From Treponema sp. (lineage in GTDB: Bacteria; Spirochaetota; Spirochaetia; Treponematales; Treponemataceae), in NCBI RefSeq assembly GCF_017430385.1, contig NZ_JAFRNB010000141.1, positions 1 through 54,904 of the forward strand: 54,904 bases of DNA, given 5' to 3'. Both the position numbers and the translations under genes were made by a program. How positions within the stretch are numbered: the stretch's first letter is position 1; every line of letters begins with the position of its first letter. Below are positions 25,203 to 33,869 of the stretch, one piece after another. The notes below the pieces were generated by a model. The model saw nothing but the letters and a program-made list of their open reading frames with translations, searched no databases and was not told the origin of the DNA.

Positions 25203-26384
25203 ATGTCTGTCTTATCTAACAATCACTATCTTTTCACATCTGAATCAGTAAGCGAAGGCCATCCAGACAAACTCTGCGATCAGGTTTCTGACGCAATTCT
25301 TGACGCATGTCTTGAAGCCGACCCTTCTTCTCATGTTGCCTGTGAAACTTATGCTACAACAGGCATGGTTTTGGTCGGTGGTGAAATCACAACCCACGCC
25401 GATGTTGACTTTCAGAAAGTTGTCCGTGATGTAGTTCGTGAAATCGGCTACACAAACGAAGATTTCGGCATTTCTGCCGATTCAATGGCCGTTTTGAACA
25501 CAATTCACAATCAGTCGCCGGACATCAATCAGGGCGTTGTTGGTGCAGGCCTCAAAGAGTACGAAGGTCAGCAGGGAGCTGGCGATCAGGGAATCATGTT
25601 CGGCTTTGCAACAAACGAAACTCCTGAGTACATGCCGGCAACTTTGGTTTACGCACACAAAATTCTCAGACGAGCAGCTGAGCTTCGAAAGAACGGAACA
25701 ATTGCATGGCTCCGCCCGGATTCAAAATCTCAGGTAACAATCGAGTACGACGAGAACCACAAGCCTGTCCGAATCGATGCAGTTGTCGTAAGCCATCAGC
25801 ACAATCCAGAAGTCGATTACGACACAATCAAAAAGACAATCATTGAGCAGATTGTTAAGCCAATCCTTGAGCCGACAGGCTTGCTCGACGAGAACACAAA
25901 ATACTACATCAACCCGACTGGCCGTTTCGTTGTCGGTGGCCCGCACGGAGATGCTGGCTTGACTGGCCGCAAAATCATCGTTGATACTTACGGCGGTGCA
26001 GGCCGACATGGTGGCGGAGCTTTCTCTGGCAAAGACCCTTCAAAGGTTGACCGTTCGGCAGCTTACATGGCACGCTACATCGCAAAGAACATCGTTGCGG
26101 CAGGCCTTGCAGACAGAGCAGAAATCCAGCTTTCTTACGCAATCGGCGTTCCGCACCCGGTTTCAATCATGGTTGAGACATTCGGCACAGAAAAGGTCGA
26201 GAATGCAAAAATCGTCGAGGCTGTAAAGAAGGTGTTCGATTGCACTCCAGGCGGAATCGAAAAAACACTTGATTTGCGCCGCCCGATTTACCGCGCGACA
26301 AGCAACTACGGTCACTTCGGCCGTGAAGGCTTCAGCTGGGAAAAAACAGACAAAGTTGAAGCACTTAAAGAAGCTGTAAAATAA
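25203..26384 (+). CDS. metK: S-adenosylmethionine synthetase
   Basis: Makes S-adenosylmethionine from methionine and ATP; a cytoplasmic tetramer in relatives. The signatures are textbook: [16 protein letters not shown] near residue 20, GAGDQG (125-130), a [13 protein letters not shown] segment and GGGAFSGKD (from 270). At 393 residues it has the usual length. TAGGAG lies seven bases before the ATG. It stands alone, with a 90-odd-base structured leader upstream and the inverted MITE-like repeat starting six bases after its stop. Confidence 0.97.
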   Translation: MSVLSNNHYLFTSESVSEGHPDKLCDQVSDAILDACLEADPSSHVACETYATTGMVLVGGEITTHADVDFQKVVRDVVREIGYTNEDFGISADSMAVLNTIHNQSPDINQGVVGAGLKEYEGQQGAGDQGIMFGFATNETPEYMPATLVYAHKILRRAAELRKNGTIAWLRPDSKSQVTIEYDENHKPVRIDAVVVSHQHNPEVDYDTIKKTIIEQIVKPILEPTGLLDENTKYYINPTGRFVVGGPHGDAGLTGRKIIVDTYGGAGRHGGGAFSGKDPSKVDRSAAYMARYIAKNIVAAGLADRAEIQLSYAIGVPHPVSIMVETFGTEKVENAKIVEAVKKVFDCTPGGIEKTLDLRRPIYRATSNYGHFGREGFSWEKTDKVEALKEAVK

Positions 26385-26389
26385 AAAAC

Positions 26390-26607
26390 GGCTCTCAGTC
26401 GTGAAAACGGCTTATCGAAATCTAGGGAACGACGGCGTAGCCGACAAAATGCTCCGGTGGAGCATTTTGAGTGAGTCTCCGAGCAGCTATGCTGCGAAGG
26501 CCCGCTAGCCTGCTACACGCGTTTTGTGCTTGTAACTATATACGTTTGCCGCTTACGCGGCAGCACAAAACGAGTGTTTTTGTAAGCCGTTTCACTCCTT
26601 CGCGCCG
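26390..26607 (-). repeat. MITE-like repeat, copy 2 (inverted relative to copy 1)
   Basis: The reverse complement of this stretch matches 15264-15480 over its full length with about 16 substitutions by eye. Its own AAAATGCTCC-ggt-GGAGCATTTT palindrome is perfect where copy 1 has a mismatch. It begins six bases after the metK stop and ends about 60 bases before nth. An open frame runs through it into nth but is not coding. Confidence 0.8.
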
Positions 26608-26652
26608 TTTTTTGTTCTATCTGGCACATTCTAAATTCTGCCACTCTTATGC

Positions 26653-26665
26653 TATAATACTTTCT
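26653..26665 (+). promoter_or_regulatory. -10 element of nth (leaderless)
   Basis: TATAAT (26653-26658) is followed by seven bases and the ATG at 26666. No Shine-Dalgarno; the -35 region is poor. Confidence 0.5.
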
Positions 26666-27307
26666 ATGAATCCTAAACTTCTCCCGGAAGACAAAGTTAT
26701 CGAAGTTTTCACGCGGTTCAAGGCGCAGAACCCGGCTCCAAAATCAGAGCTGGTGTGGACAAGTCCGTTCACGCTTTTGGTGGCGGTGGTTTTGAGTGCG
26801 CAGGCAACTGATAAAAGCGTAAACATTGCCACTCGCGAGCTTTACAAAGTCGCCGACACTCCGCAGAAAATCCTTGCTCTGGGCGAAGAAGGGCTTATTA
26901 CCTATATAAAATCAATCGGACTTTACAAATCTAAGGCTCGTCATGTAATCGGATTGTGCGAGAAGCTGATTTCTGACTTTGGCGGCGAAGTTCCCCGGAG
27001 CCGAGAGGATTTGATGTCGCTGCCCGGAGTTGGCCGGAAGACCGCGAATGTCGTGCTTAATGTCGTTTGGGGAGATCATACAATGCCTGTGGACACTCAC
27101 CTGCTCCGAATCGCACCAAAAATCGGGCTTGCGGAAGGCGACACTCCCGAAAAGGTGGAAAAATCTTTGCTGGAACGGGTTCCGGACGAGTTCATGGAGC
27201 ACGCGCATCACTGGCTCATCTTGCATGGCCGTTATGTTTGCACGGCACGCAGTCCAAAGTGCGGAATTTGCATAATTTCTGACATTTGCCAACATAATGA
27301 AATGTGA
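26666..27307 (+). CDS. nth: Endonuclease III
   Basis: A DNA glycosylase/AP lyase of base-excision repair acting on oxidised pyrimidines. The helix-hairpin-helix reads LPGVGRKTANVV with catalytic Lys125, and Asp143 in PVDTHLLR is 18 residues on, as in E. coli. The C-terminal cysteines C192, C199, C202 and C208 have the CX6CX2CX5C spacing of the 4Fe-4S cluster. At 213 residues it is the usual length. The frame is open for 65 more codons upstream through the repeat, but the family N-terminus and the -10 element both place the start at 26666. Confidence 0.95.
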   Translation: MNPKLLPEDKVIEVFTRFKAQNPAPKSELVWTSPFTLLVAVVLSAQATDKSVNIATRELYKVADTPQKILALGEEGLITYIKSIGLYKSKARHVIGLCEKLISDFGGEVPRSREDLMSLPGVGRKTANVVLNVVWGDHTMPVDTHLLRIAPKIGLAEGDTPEKVEKSLLERVPDEFMEHAHHWLILHGRYVCTARSPKCGICIISDICQHNEM

Positions 27308-27314
27308 TAGAATT

Positions 27315-27340
27315 GGCGCGTAAGGGAAGGCTTCCCCCTT
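27315..27340 (+). repeat. Short degenerate GACT-type hairpin repeat
   Basis: GGCGCGTAAGGGAA-GGCT-TTCCCCCTT lies in the 58-base gap between nth and mscS. It resembles the right half of the repeats at 11437-11509 and 42269-42351, with GGCT in place of the GACT loop. Confidence 0.45.
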
Positions 27341-27365
27341 TATTATTGTCCAAAAGGAGATTTTT

Positions 27366-28292
27366 ATGAACGAAATGACCGAAGGTGCGATGAATGTCGC
27401 CAACAATGTTGCGAGTGAAACTGTCAACCAAATGCAAAGTTTCTTCCATATAAATGAAATCGTTGAATATGTCAAAGAACCGGCGCATATCGTAAAATTT
27501 TCAACTGGTTTTATCGCGATTTTGATTTTCTGGGGAATTTACCGCCTGATTCGAATGTTTATCAAGCGCGGTGCTTTAAAGCGGTTTGAGCCAAGCACGG
27601 CAAAAACAATCACAAAGGTCGTCAGCTATTGTTTTTATATTCTTATCGTAATGTATGTTCTCGGGCTTTTCGGAATCAACCTGAGCGCAATCTGGGGTGC
27701 AATGGGAATCGCCGGAGTTGCAGTCGGCTTCGCTGCCCAAACAACTGTAAGCAACTTGATTTCCGGCGTGTTCATCGTCACTGAAAAAACAATGAAAATC
27801 GGTGATTTTATCGAAGTGGACGGAGTTTCTGGCACGGTTGTTCAGGTCGGTCTTTTGTCAATCTTGGTTAATACTCCGGACAACCAGCTTATCCGAATCC
27901 CAAGTTCTGCAATCATCAACACAAAGCTCAAGAATTATTCAACTTATGATTTCCGCCGCTATGTTTTCGATGTGAGCGTGGATTATTCTACAGATTTGGA
28001 TAAAGCTCTCGAAGTCCTCAAGGGCGTTCCTGCAAAATGCCAGTTTGTGGTCAATGACAATCCAAACTACGCTCCAAAAGTCCTTCTTACGGATTGTCGC
28101 GACAGTGGAATCGGCATGAATCTCATAGTCTGGTGCGAGCGACCGAATTTCTTTGACCTCAAAAACGAAGTCTGCAAGAATGTAGTCAAAGCATTCAGCG
28201 AAAACGGCATCAATATTCCGTACAACCGCGTGGATGTCTCAGTTCTCACAGACAAAACAATTCCGTCATTGTCGTTTAAAACGGAAAACTAG
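27366..28292 (+). CDS. Small-conductance mechanosensitive channel, MscS family
   Basis: An inner-membrane channel that opens under membrane tension to release solutes in osmotic downshock. It has 308 residues with about three hydrophobic segments. The pore helix and following beta domain are clear: GVAVGFAAQTTVSNLISGVFI-like sequence, then KIGDFIEVDGVSGTVVQVGLLS, IRIPSSAIINTKLKNYS and a C-terminal alpha/beta part ending INIPYNRVDVSV. AAAGGAG precedes the ATG. Its stop is followed directly by a GACT-family repeat. Confidence 0.93.
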   Translation: MNEMTEGAMNVANNVASETVNQMQSFFHINEIVEYVKEPAHIVKFSTGFIAILIFWGIYRLIRMFIKRGALKRFEPSTAKTITKVVSYCFYILIVMYVLGLFGINLSAIWGAMGIAGVAVGFAAQTTVSNLISGVFIVTEKTMKIGDFIEVDGVSGTVVQVGLLSILVNTPDNQLIRIPSSAIINTKLKNYSTYDFRRYVFDVSVDYSTDLDKALEVLKGVPAKCQFVVNDNPNYAPKVLLTDCRDSGIGMNLIVWCERPNFFDLKNEVCKNVVKAFSENGINIPYNRVDVSVLTDKTIPSLSFKTEN

Positions 28293-28300
28293 AATTTAAA

Positions 28301-28396
28301 GGGGGAAGTCTCCCCCTCGCTCCAATCGCTGTCGCGTTTTCCGCTACCCTCTCGCCTAGGGGAGACTCGCTAAACGCTCCCCTCCCCTAAAACCCC
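28301..28396 (-). repeat. GACT-family palindromic repeat (reverse orientation)
   Basis: GGGGGA-AGTC-TCCCCC at 28301-28316 is the exact reverse complement of the 16-base core in the radical SAM gene. Further on, CCTAGGGGAG...CTCCCCT forms a second palindrome. It fills the gap between mscS and the MATE gene up to six bases before the latter's start. Confidence 0.6.
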
Positions 28397-28402
28397 TTGT
28401 TT

Positions 28403-29776
28403 ATGACTGAAAATTTATTTACCAAAAAAGACTTAAAACGTCTCATCCTGCCTTTGGTGGCAGAGCAGTTCCTTGCCATGACGATTGGTGCATGTGATAC
28501 CGTTATGGTTTCGTCTGTTGGTGAGGCCGGAGTTTCTGGCGTTTCTTTGATTGATCAGCTCACACAGCTTTTCATCCAGCTTTTTGCGGCATTTGCGACT
28601 GGTGGTGCCGTCGTTGCGAGCCAGTATCTTGGACAAAAATCTGATGAAAAGGCTCGTTCTGCTGCCCGACAGCTTCTGACAATCTCAACGCTTGTCGCAC
28701 TCGTGATTATTGCTCTTTGTATTCCTTTCCGCCGCTTGATTCTCAATTTGATTTACGGTGGTGCTGGCGAGGAAGTCATGCGCAACGCATTGATTTACTT
28801 CGTGTGGGTTTTGCTTTCGTTCCCATTCCTTGCGATTTACAATTCTTGTGCGGCTCTTTACCGCTCGATGGGAAACAGCAAGATTTCGCTCAAAGTCAGC
28901 CTTGTCATGAATTTCACGAACATTGCTGGCAACGCAATCTTGATTTACGGGGCAAAAATTGGCGTGGCTGGAGCCGGAATTGCAACCCTTGCAAGTCGAA
29001 TCGCGGCCGCTCTCGTGATGATTTATCTTCTTGCCCGCCCTTCCGCAAAGAATAAAGGCAGAATTTATCTCGAAAAACTCTGGAAAATCGAAATCCGTTT
29101 TGACATGATTCGAAAAATCCTAAAGGTCGCAATTCCAAGCGGAATCGAAAATTCTGTTTTCCATATCGGGAAAATTCTGGTCTATTCGTTCATGTCGGGC
29201 TTCGGTTTGGCCGCAATTGCCGCGAATGCAATCACGAACACAATCGCCAGCTTCTCGAACATTCCGGCTCAGGCAATCGGCTTGGCGAGCGTAACGGTAA
29301 TCGGTCAGTGCATTGGTGCCGGTGAAAAACAGCAGGCAAAATCTTATGGCCGCAAGCTGATGAAAGAGGCTTACATCGGAATGTTCACGGTCGCTTCGCT
29401 GATTTTCGTCCTTGCTCCGATTCTCACCAGGGCTTTCAATCTTTCGGACGAGGCAAGGGAACTTGCGACTGGTGTAATCCGCACTTGTATGGTCGCGAAC
29501 ATCTTCTTCTGGCCGATGTCATTCACGCTCCCGAACATTCTCCGTGCTTCCGGCGATGCAAAATTCACGATGATTGTTTCGAATATCAGCATGTGGCTTT
29601 TCCGGGTTCTTTTCAGCTTCCTGATTTCAAAATATCTTCTATATAGATATCCTAACAACACGGCTTTCGCGCTTTACGGAATTTGGTTCGGCATGTACAT
29701 CGACTGGATTTTCCGAGGTGCCTGTTTCTTCGTGAGATTCAAGAGAGGCCGATGGGTTGAGAAGAAAGTGATTTAA
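28403..29776 (+). CDS. MATE-family efflux transporter
   Basis: A 457-residue inner-membrane protein with about twelve hydrophobic segments in two similar halves, as expected of Na+ or H+ driven MATE exporters. Typical features are KRLILPLVAEQFLAMTIGACDTVMVSSVGEAGVSGVSL at the N-terminus (the family AxVD-like region), GGAVVASQYLGQ in the second segments, and AQAIGLASVTVIGQCIGAGE in the second half. The substrate is unknown; drugs or metabolites are equally possible. The start is the ATG at 28403, with no Shine-Dalgarno: the G-poor sequence before it is the end of a palindromic repeat. Confidence 0.92.
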   Translation: MTENLFTKKDLKRLILPLVAEQFLAMTIGACDTVMVSSVGEAGVSGVSLIDQLTQLFIQLFAAFATGGAVVASQYLGQKSDEKARSAARQLLTISTLVALVIIALCIPFRRLILNLIYGGAGEEVMRNALIYFVWVLLSFPFLAIYNSCAALYRSMGNSKISLKVSLVMNFTNIAGNAILIYGAKIGVAGAGIATLASRIAAALVMIYLLARPSAKNKGRIYLEKLWKIEIRFDMIRKILKVAIPSGIENSVFHIGKILVYSFMSGFGLAAIAANAITNTIASFSNIPAQAIGLASVTVIGQCIGAGEKQQAKSYGRKLMKEAYIGMFTVASLIFVLAPILTRAFNLSDEARELATGVIRTCMVANIFFWPMSFTLPNILRASGDAKFTMIVSNISMWLFRVLFSFLISKYLLYRYPNNTAFALYGIWFGMYIDWIFRGACFFVRFKRGRWVEKKVI

Positions 29777-29886
29777 CTTTCCCAAGCGCAGAAAAATCAT
29801 TGAAGTTTGCTTAAAACTGTTTAAAATCTTGTTTTTATGCGTTACAATTCTAAAATACTGTTGTTTATATAACAAAGGAGTTACCA

Positions 29887-30579
29887 ATGAAAAAAATTGC
29901 TTTAAGTCTTTCGGCTATTATTGCCGCAGCATTGTTCGCAAGTTGTGGTTCTACAAAGAACACCGTTCAGATAAGCTCTCAGAATGTAAAGATTGAGCGC
30001 GTTGACTGGCAGGGTGCAAGCACAGGCTCTATGCCACCGGCTTGGCTTGAGGCCGTCACTTCTGGCGACAGGGATGCGGTTGCGAAGTCCCTCAATGTCG
30101 ATTCAAAAGAAAACAAGGTTTTCGTTATCAGCAATTCTGGTTCAAATCTTGATTTCCTCAAGGCTTGGACAGACAATGTTGATGCCGTTTCAGAAGTTTC
30201 TGGCTCAATGAGCCGTGTCGTCGGTCAGTCTGTTCGTGCAAACATGGGCGGAACACCAGAAGAAATCCAGAAAAATGTCGATCAGGCTGTTACAGTCGCT
30301 TCAAGTGTCGAGCTTATCGGTCTTGAAAAGCGAGCTTCTTACTGGGTCAAAACTCGTCGTGTTAAGACAGGCGTAAAAGAGGCTAAAACTGATGCTGACT
30401 ATGAGCCAGCAGTCTACAACTACTATGTCGTTTATACAATGTCGAACGAAGTTTTCCAGAAATCTTTGGAATCAGCAATGGATCGAGGAATTTCAGAGAA
30501 TACAGAAAACGCAAGCGTTCTCAAGCAGATTATCACTGCTAGTTTGGCAAAAGCCCTGGTTCCTGATGTAGAGTTGTAA
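29887..30579 (+). CDS. Lipoprotein, LPP20-like
   Basis: First of four consecutive lipoprotein genes. Signal peptide of 19 residues with lipobox LFAS-C20, then CGSTKN. The mature domain has MPPAWLEAVTSGD and later a GLEKRASYWVKTRR strand and YNYYVVYTMSN, which resemble the beta-strand pattern of LPP20-type proteins; this is a weak resemblance only. 230 residues. AAAGGAG precedes the ATG, and the stop overlaps a possible start of the next gene (TAATG). The function is unknown; the context suggests an envelope lipoprotein complex. Confidence 0.7.
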   Translation: MKKIALSLSAIIAAALFASCGSTKNTVQISSQNVKIERVDWQGASTGSMPPAWLEAVTSGDRDAVAKSLNVDSKENKVFVISNSGSNLDFLKAWTDNVDAVSEVSGSMSRVVGQSVRANMGGTPEEIQKNVDQAVTVASSVELIGLEKRASYWVKTRRVKTGVKEAKTDADYEPAVYNYYVVYTMSNEVFQKSLESAMDRGISENTENASVLKQIITASLAKALVPDVEL

Positions 30580-30590
30580 TGAGGTTACTG

Positions 30591-31196
30591 ATGAAGAAAA
30601 TTGCATTGATTTTTGCGGGTCTTGCCGCAATTTTTATGGCAGCGTGCGGCTCAACTTCTGGCAATGTTTCCAGATATGAGCAGGGTGCCGATGTAAAAGA
30701 CCTTTCGGGCTACTGGAACGAGAATGACATCAAGCAGGTTTGCGAGGAGCTGATTTCAAGCTGTATCGCTTCACCGCGAGTTGCAGGATTTAAAGCCAGC
30801 AAAGGCCGCGACCCGGTTTCGATTGTTGGCAAAATCTCAAACAAAAGCAGCGAGCATATCGACACCGCAATGGTCGCAAAACGATTCCAGACTGCGATTA
30901 TCAACAGCGGCGTAATGGAATTTGTTGCTGACAGCGAGCAGAGGCTTGAGCTTCGTGCCGAAAAGGTTGATCAGGCAGAAAATGCTTATGAGACTGCAAA
31001 ATCAATCGGCAATGAACTTGCCGCAGACTTTATGCTGCAGGGAACTGTCTATTCTCATCTTGATGAAGAAGGCCGTGAATCTGTAAGAACTTATCAGGTT
31101 GATGCACAGCTTATCGACATTGAATCAAACAAGATTCTTTGGCAGGGTGAAAAGACAATCAGCAAGTACATAAAGAAAGCCGCAAAAAAATTATAG
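30591..31196 (+). CDS. LpoB-like lipoprotein (penicillin-binding-protein activator family)
   Basis: A 201-residue lipoprotein, lipobox FMAA-C followed by GSTSG. The mature part follows the LpoB pattern: DLSGYWNENDIKQVCEELI, a core with IVGKISNKSSEHID, RFQTAIINSG, a MLQGTVYS strand, and a final strand QVDAQLIDIESNKILWQGEK. In gammaproteobacteria LpoB activates PBP1B from the outer membrane; in spirochaetes the role is untested. I start at the ATG at 30591, since MKKIALIF gives a normal signal peptide and GAGG lies six bases upstream. An ATG at 30579 is also in frame. Confidence 0.82.
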   Translation: MKKIALIFAGLAAIFMAACGSTSGNVSRYEQGADVKDLSGYWNENDIKQVCEELISSCIASPRVAGFKASKGRDPVSIVGKISNKSSEHIDTAMVAKRFQTAIINSGVMEFVADSEQRLELRAEKVDQAENAYETAKSIGNELAADFMLQGTVYSHLDEEGRESVRTYQVDAQLIDIESNKILWQGEKTISKYIKKAAKKL

Positions 31197-31206
31197 AATT
31201 TTTTAG

Positions 31207-32721
31207 ATGAAAAGAATTGCCCTTTCCGGCTTTCTTGCATTTCTAGTTTTCTCTCTTTTAATCTCCTGTGGTTCAACTAAACTTACTTCTTCGGAGTATT
31301 TGGATTGCTTGGACGCAGGAGATTATGCTCCTTGTATTGAATATCTTGAAGAAAAGAATGAAAAATCCAACGATGACAGGATTCGCGATAATTTTGACCT
31401 CGCGATGATGAAGCATTTTCAAAAGGATTATGATTCTTCGCTTTTAGTTTTGAACAGCACGGATAGGCTCATGGAAGATGCCGTCACAGAAAGCCTTACT
31501 AAAGGTCTTGCGGCCATGTTCATGAACGACAATGCTGCGGAGTACAAGGGCACTCCTTACGAATACATTTATATCAATATCTTTAATGCCCTCAATTATT
31601 ACAACAAAGGAAATATCGAAGAAGCCGCCGTTGAAGTCCGAAGATTGAATGAAAAACAGCGGAAATATCTTAATGAATACGGAGAATGGCTGAAAGCCGA
31701 CGGTTCTACGGATCTTGAAATTTCAAGTACGTACAAAATGCTGAATCTGGATTCAAATCCGCTGTTTGAGAATACTCCTGCAAAGCCAAAAGATTCCGAC
31801 ATTTTCAGGGATTCAGCGACAGCCCGCTATCTGAGCATCATTTTTGCGATGATGGACGACAGCGTGAACAACAGCTGGAATATTTCAGCAGATACACGGA
31901 CTTTTAAGGCTCTCAATCCGAGCTTTGACATAGATTCTCTGACCGCAATTTCAGATGGAAAAGGCCGGCTCGACATCATTGCTTTTTCTGGGCTGATTGG
32001 TCGTCGTGGTGAGCGGCGGGTCATGATTGGGCCGTTTCCAGGAATACAATTTCCTGTGAACGGACATTTTGTGTATATTCCGCCGTTTGATTTGGAATTC
32101 GTCTATCCTGAATTCCCTGCTCCTCAGACAGAACTGAGGCCGATTGTCGCTCCGGTTGTCGGCTGGGGGCCGTCATTCACGATTTATCCGGGCAAGAACG
32201 AGATCACAAAAATGCCTAACAATCAGGTTGATTCAGTCAGGCTTGTTTTTGATTCAAAAGATTTCTCAAAGCAAATAAATCTTTCGCTTCTCGAAGATTA
32301 CAATTATGCCGTGCGCCAGGATGTCAATTCAAAGGCAAGAAAGGCTTATTCTCGAAGTGTAAAGCGCAGTATGTTAAAGAAATTCACGGCTGTCGCCGGT
32401 GCTACTGCGGGGCTTTTAGCCGCAGAAAATGCCGTACAACAGGACGAGAATCTTCTTACGGTGGCGACTTATGCGGCAATTTATTTGAGTGCTGCAAAGG
32501 CAATAGATCAGGTTGATAAGACTGAGACTGCCGACATTCGCCAAGTCTATGCGCTTCCGGCTCAGGCTTATGCCAGCGGTGTGGAGCTTCCTCCGGGAAA
32601 ATATTCTTTTAAAGTTCAATATTTATCAAAAAAAGGTGTTATAATAAAAGAAGAGTATTTCTCTGACATTGAAGTCAAAGAAGGAAAAACTGTTCTTGTG
32701 GAGTCGTCATGTCAAAAGTAA
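31207..32721 (+). CDS. Large lipoprotein with helical repeats, COG3014-like
   Basis: A 504-residue lipoprotein, lipobox LLIS-C followed by GSTKL. The N-terminal half looks like helical TPR-type repeats (LDAGDYAPCIEYLEEKNE, FDLAMMKHFQKDYDSSLLVL, NALNYYNKGNIEEAAVEVRR). The C-terminal half is beta-rich, with proline-rich PPFDLEFVYPEFPAP. I recall proteins of this kind (COG3014) beside LpoB and LPP20 homologues in other bacteria, which fits this order, but I could not check. It starts 10 bases after the LpoB-like gene and overlaps the next gene by 13 bases. Confidence 0.72.
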   Translation: MKRIALSGFLAFLVFSLLISCGSTKLTSSEYLDCLDAGDYAPCIEYLEEKNEKSNDDRIRDNFDLAMMKHFQKDYDSSLLVLNSTDRLMEDAVTESLTKGLAAMFMNDNAAEYKGTPYEYIYINIFNALNYYNKGNIEEAAVEVRRLNEKQRKYLNEYGEWLKADGSTDLEISSTYKMLNLDSNPLFENTPAKPKDSDIFRDSATARYLSIIFAMMDDSVNNSWNISADTRTFKALNPSFDIDSLTAISDGKGRLDIIAFSGLIGRRGERRVMIGPFPGIQFPVNGHFVYIPPFDLEFVYPEFPAPQTELRPIVAPVVGWGPSFTIYPGKNEITKMPNNQVDSVRLVFDSKDFSKQINLSLLEDYNYAVRQDVNSKARKAYSRSVKRSMLKKFTAVAGATAGLLAAENAVQQDENLLTVATYAAIYLSAAKAIDQVDKTETADIRQVYALPAQAYASGVELPPGKYSFKVQYLSKKGVIIKEEYFSDIEVKEGKTVLVESSCQK

Positions 32722-33803
32722 ATCTTTCTTGTGCAAAAAAATCATTCGGAATCGGTGCGTTTTTCGTGCTTGGAGCAATTTCTCTGGCTTTTATGGGCTG
32801 CGGCTCAACGGAAAATGCGTCAAAATCTTCAAAAAAGGCTCCTGACTGGATTAACGGCACTTCTTCCGCTTATCCAAAGTCTGCTTACTTGACAGGAACT
32901 GGCTCGGCCAAAGACAAAAAATCTGCTGAAATCGATGCAATCAATGAGCTGGCTTCTGTTTTTGGTCAGAAAATTACTTCGGCGACAAATTCTTCAAGGA
33001 GAATGGAAGAGGCTCAGAAAGCCGGTGTCGTCGCAAATGCGGAGTCATCTTCAATCAGTCAGGATATTCTTCGTGAAGTTAATCAGAATGACATAATTGC
33101 TGTTGATATTCCGGAATTTTATGAGTCTCAGAGCGAAGGCAAATGGTACGCTCTGGCGGTTATGAGCCGTGAAAAGGGAACTCAGATTTATTCAGGCATG
33201 ATTGAAAAGAATCAAAAGGAAGTTTCTTCCATAATAAAACAGTTTCAGGCTGAAAAAGAGCCGAACACGCTCCTTAACTTTTCAAGGCTTGATTTTGCAG
33301 AGGAAGTCGCAAAGGTCAACGAGGCTTATTTAAAAAGGCTTACAATCTTAAATCCTCTTGTCGCAAAACAGTACGAGTCAATTTATTCTCCTGCTCAGAT
33401 TCACAAGATGAAGGCTGACATGGCCGCAAAAATCCCAATTTGCGTAAATGTGGACGAAGATTCTGACGGAAGAATCGCAAAGGCTTTTCAGGAAGCAATG
33501 GCATCTTTTGGATTCAATACAACTCTTGGCTCAAATGAGCGCTATGTTATTTCATGCAAAAATCATTTCACAGAGTCAGAGAATTCAAACGGCAAGACAA
33601 AATTCTGCGAGTATGCGGCTGAGTGCGCATTAATTGATACATTCTCAGGCGAGACACTTGTTCCGATGAGCATTACGGGGCGCGAAGGTTCTCCGACTTA
33701 TCAGAATGCAATGATTCGCGCAAAGCAGAAGATTTCATCAAAAGCAAAGGGTGATTTTGCGCAGAGTTTTCAGAAATATCTCGGTGATTTCAAAGCTTTT
33801 TAA
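32709..33803 (+). CDS. LPP20-family lipoprotein
   Basis: Fourth gene of the lipoprotein cluster; its start lies inside the end of the previous gene. The N-terminus is longer than usual, with lipobox AFMG-C followed by GSTEN. The LPP20 domain is clear: APDWINGTSSAYPKSAYLTGTGSAKDKKSAEIDAINELASVFGQKI. After that come a coiled, Gln/Lys-rich region and a second alpha/beta domain (ICVNVDEDSDGRIAKAFQEAMASFGF...) with a C-terminal PTYQNAMIRAKQKISSKAKGDF helix. 364 residues. LPP20 proteins are surface or outer-membrane lipoproteins, in some bacteria linked to the flagellum. Confidence 0.8.
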   Translation: MSKVNLSCAKKSFGIGAFFVLGAISLAFMGCGSTENASKSSKKAPDWINGTSSAYPKSAYLTGTGSAKDKKSAEIDAINELASVFGQKITSATNSSRRMEEAQKAGVVANAESSSISQDILREVNQNDIIAVDIPEFYESQSEGKWYALAVMSREKGTQIYSGMIEKNQKEVSSIIKQFQAEKEPNTLLNFSRLDFAEEVAKVNEAYLKRLTILNPLVAKQYESIYSPAQIHKMKADMAAKIPICVNVDEDSDGRIAKAFQEAMASFGFNTTLGSNERYVISCKNHFTESENSNGKTKFCEYAAECALIDTFSGETLVPMSITGREGSPTYQNAMIRAKQKISSKAKGDFAQSFQKYLGDFKAF

Positions 33804-33869
33804 AAATTCTTAAAAATATCTGTATATTTAGCTAGCTTTATTGGAAAAATAGGGTAAAATTAAAGTAGT

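Noticed and set aside
26471..26665. 65-codon N-terminal extension of nth
   Set aside because: The extension is the MITE-like repeat read in frame. The -10 element and the family N-terminus place the start at 26666.
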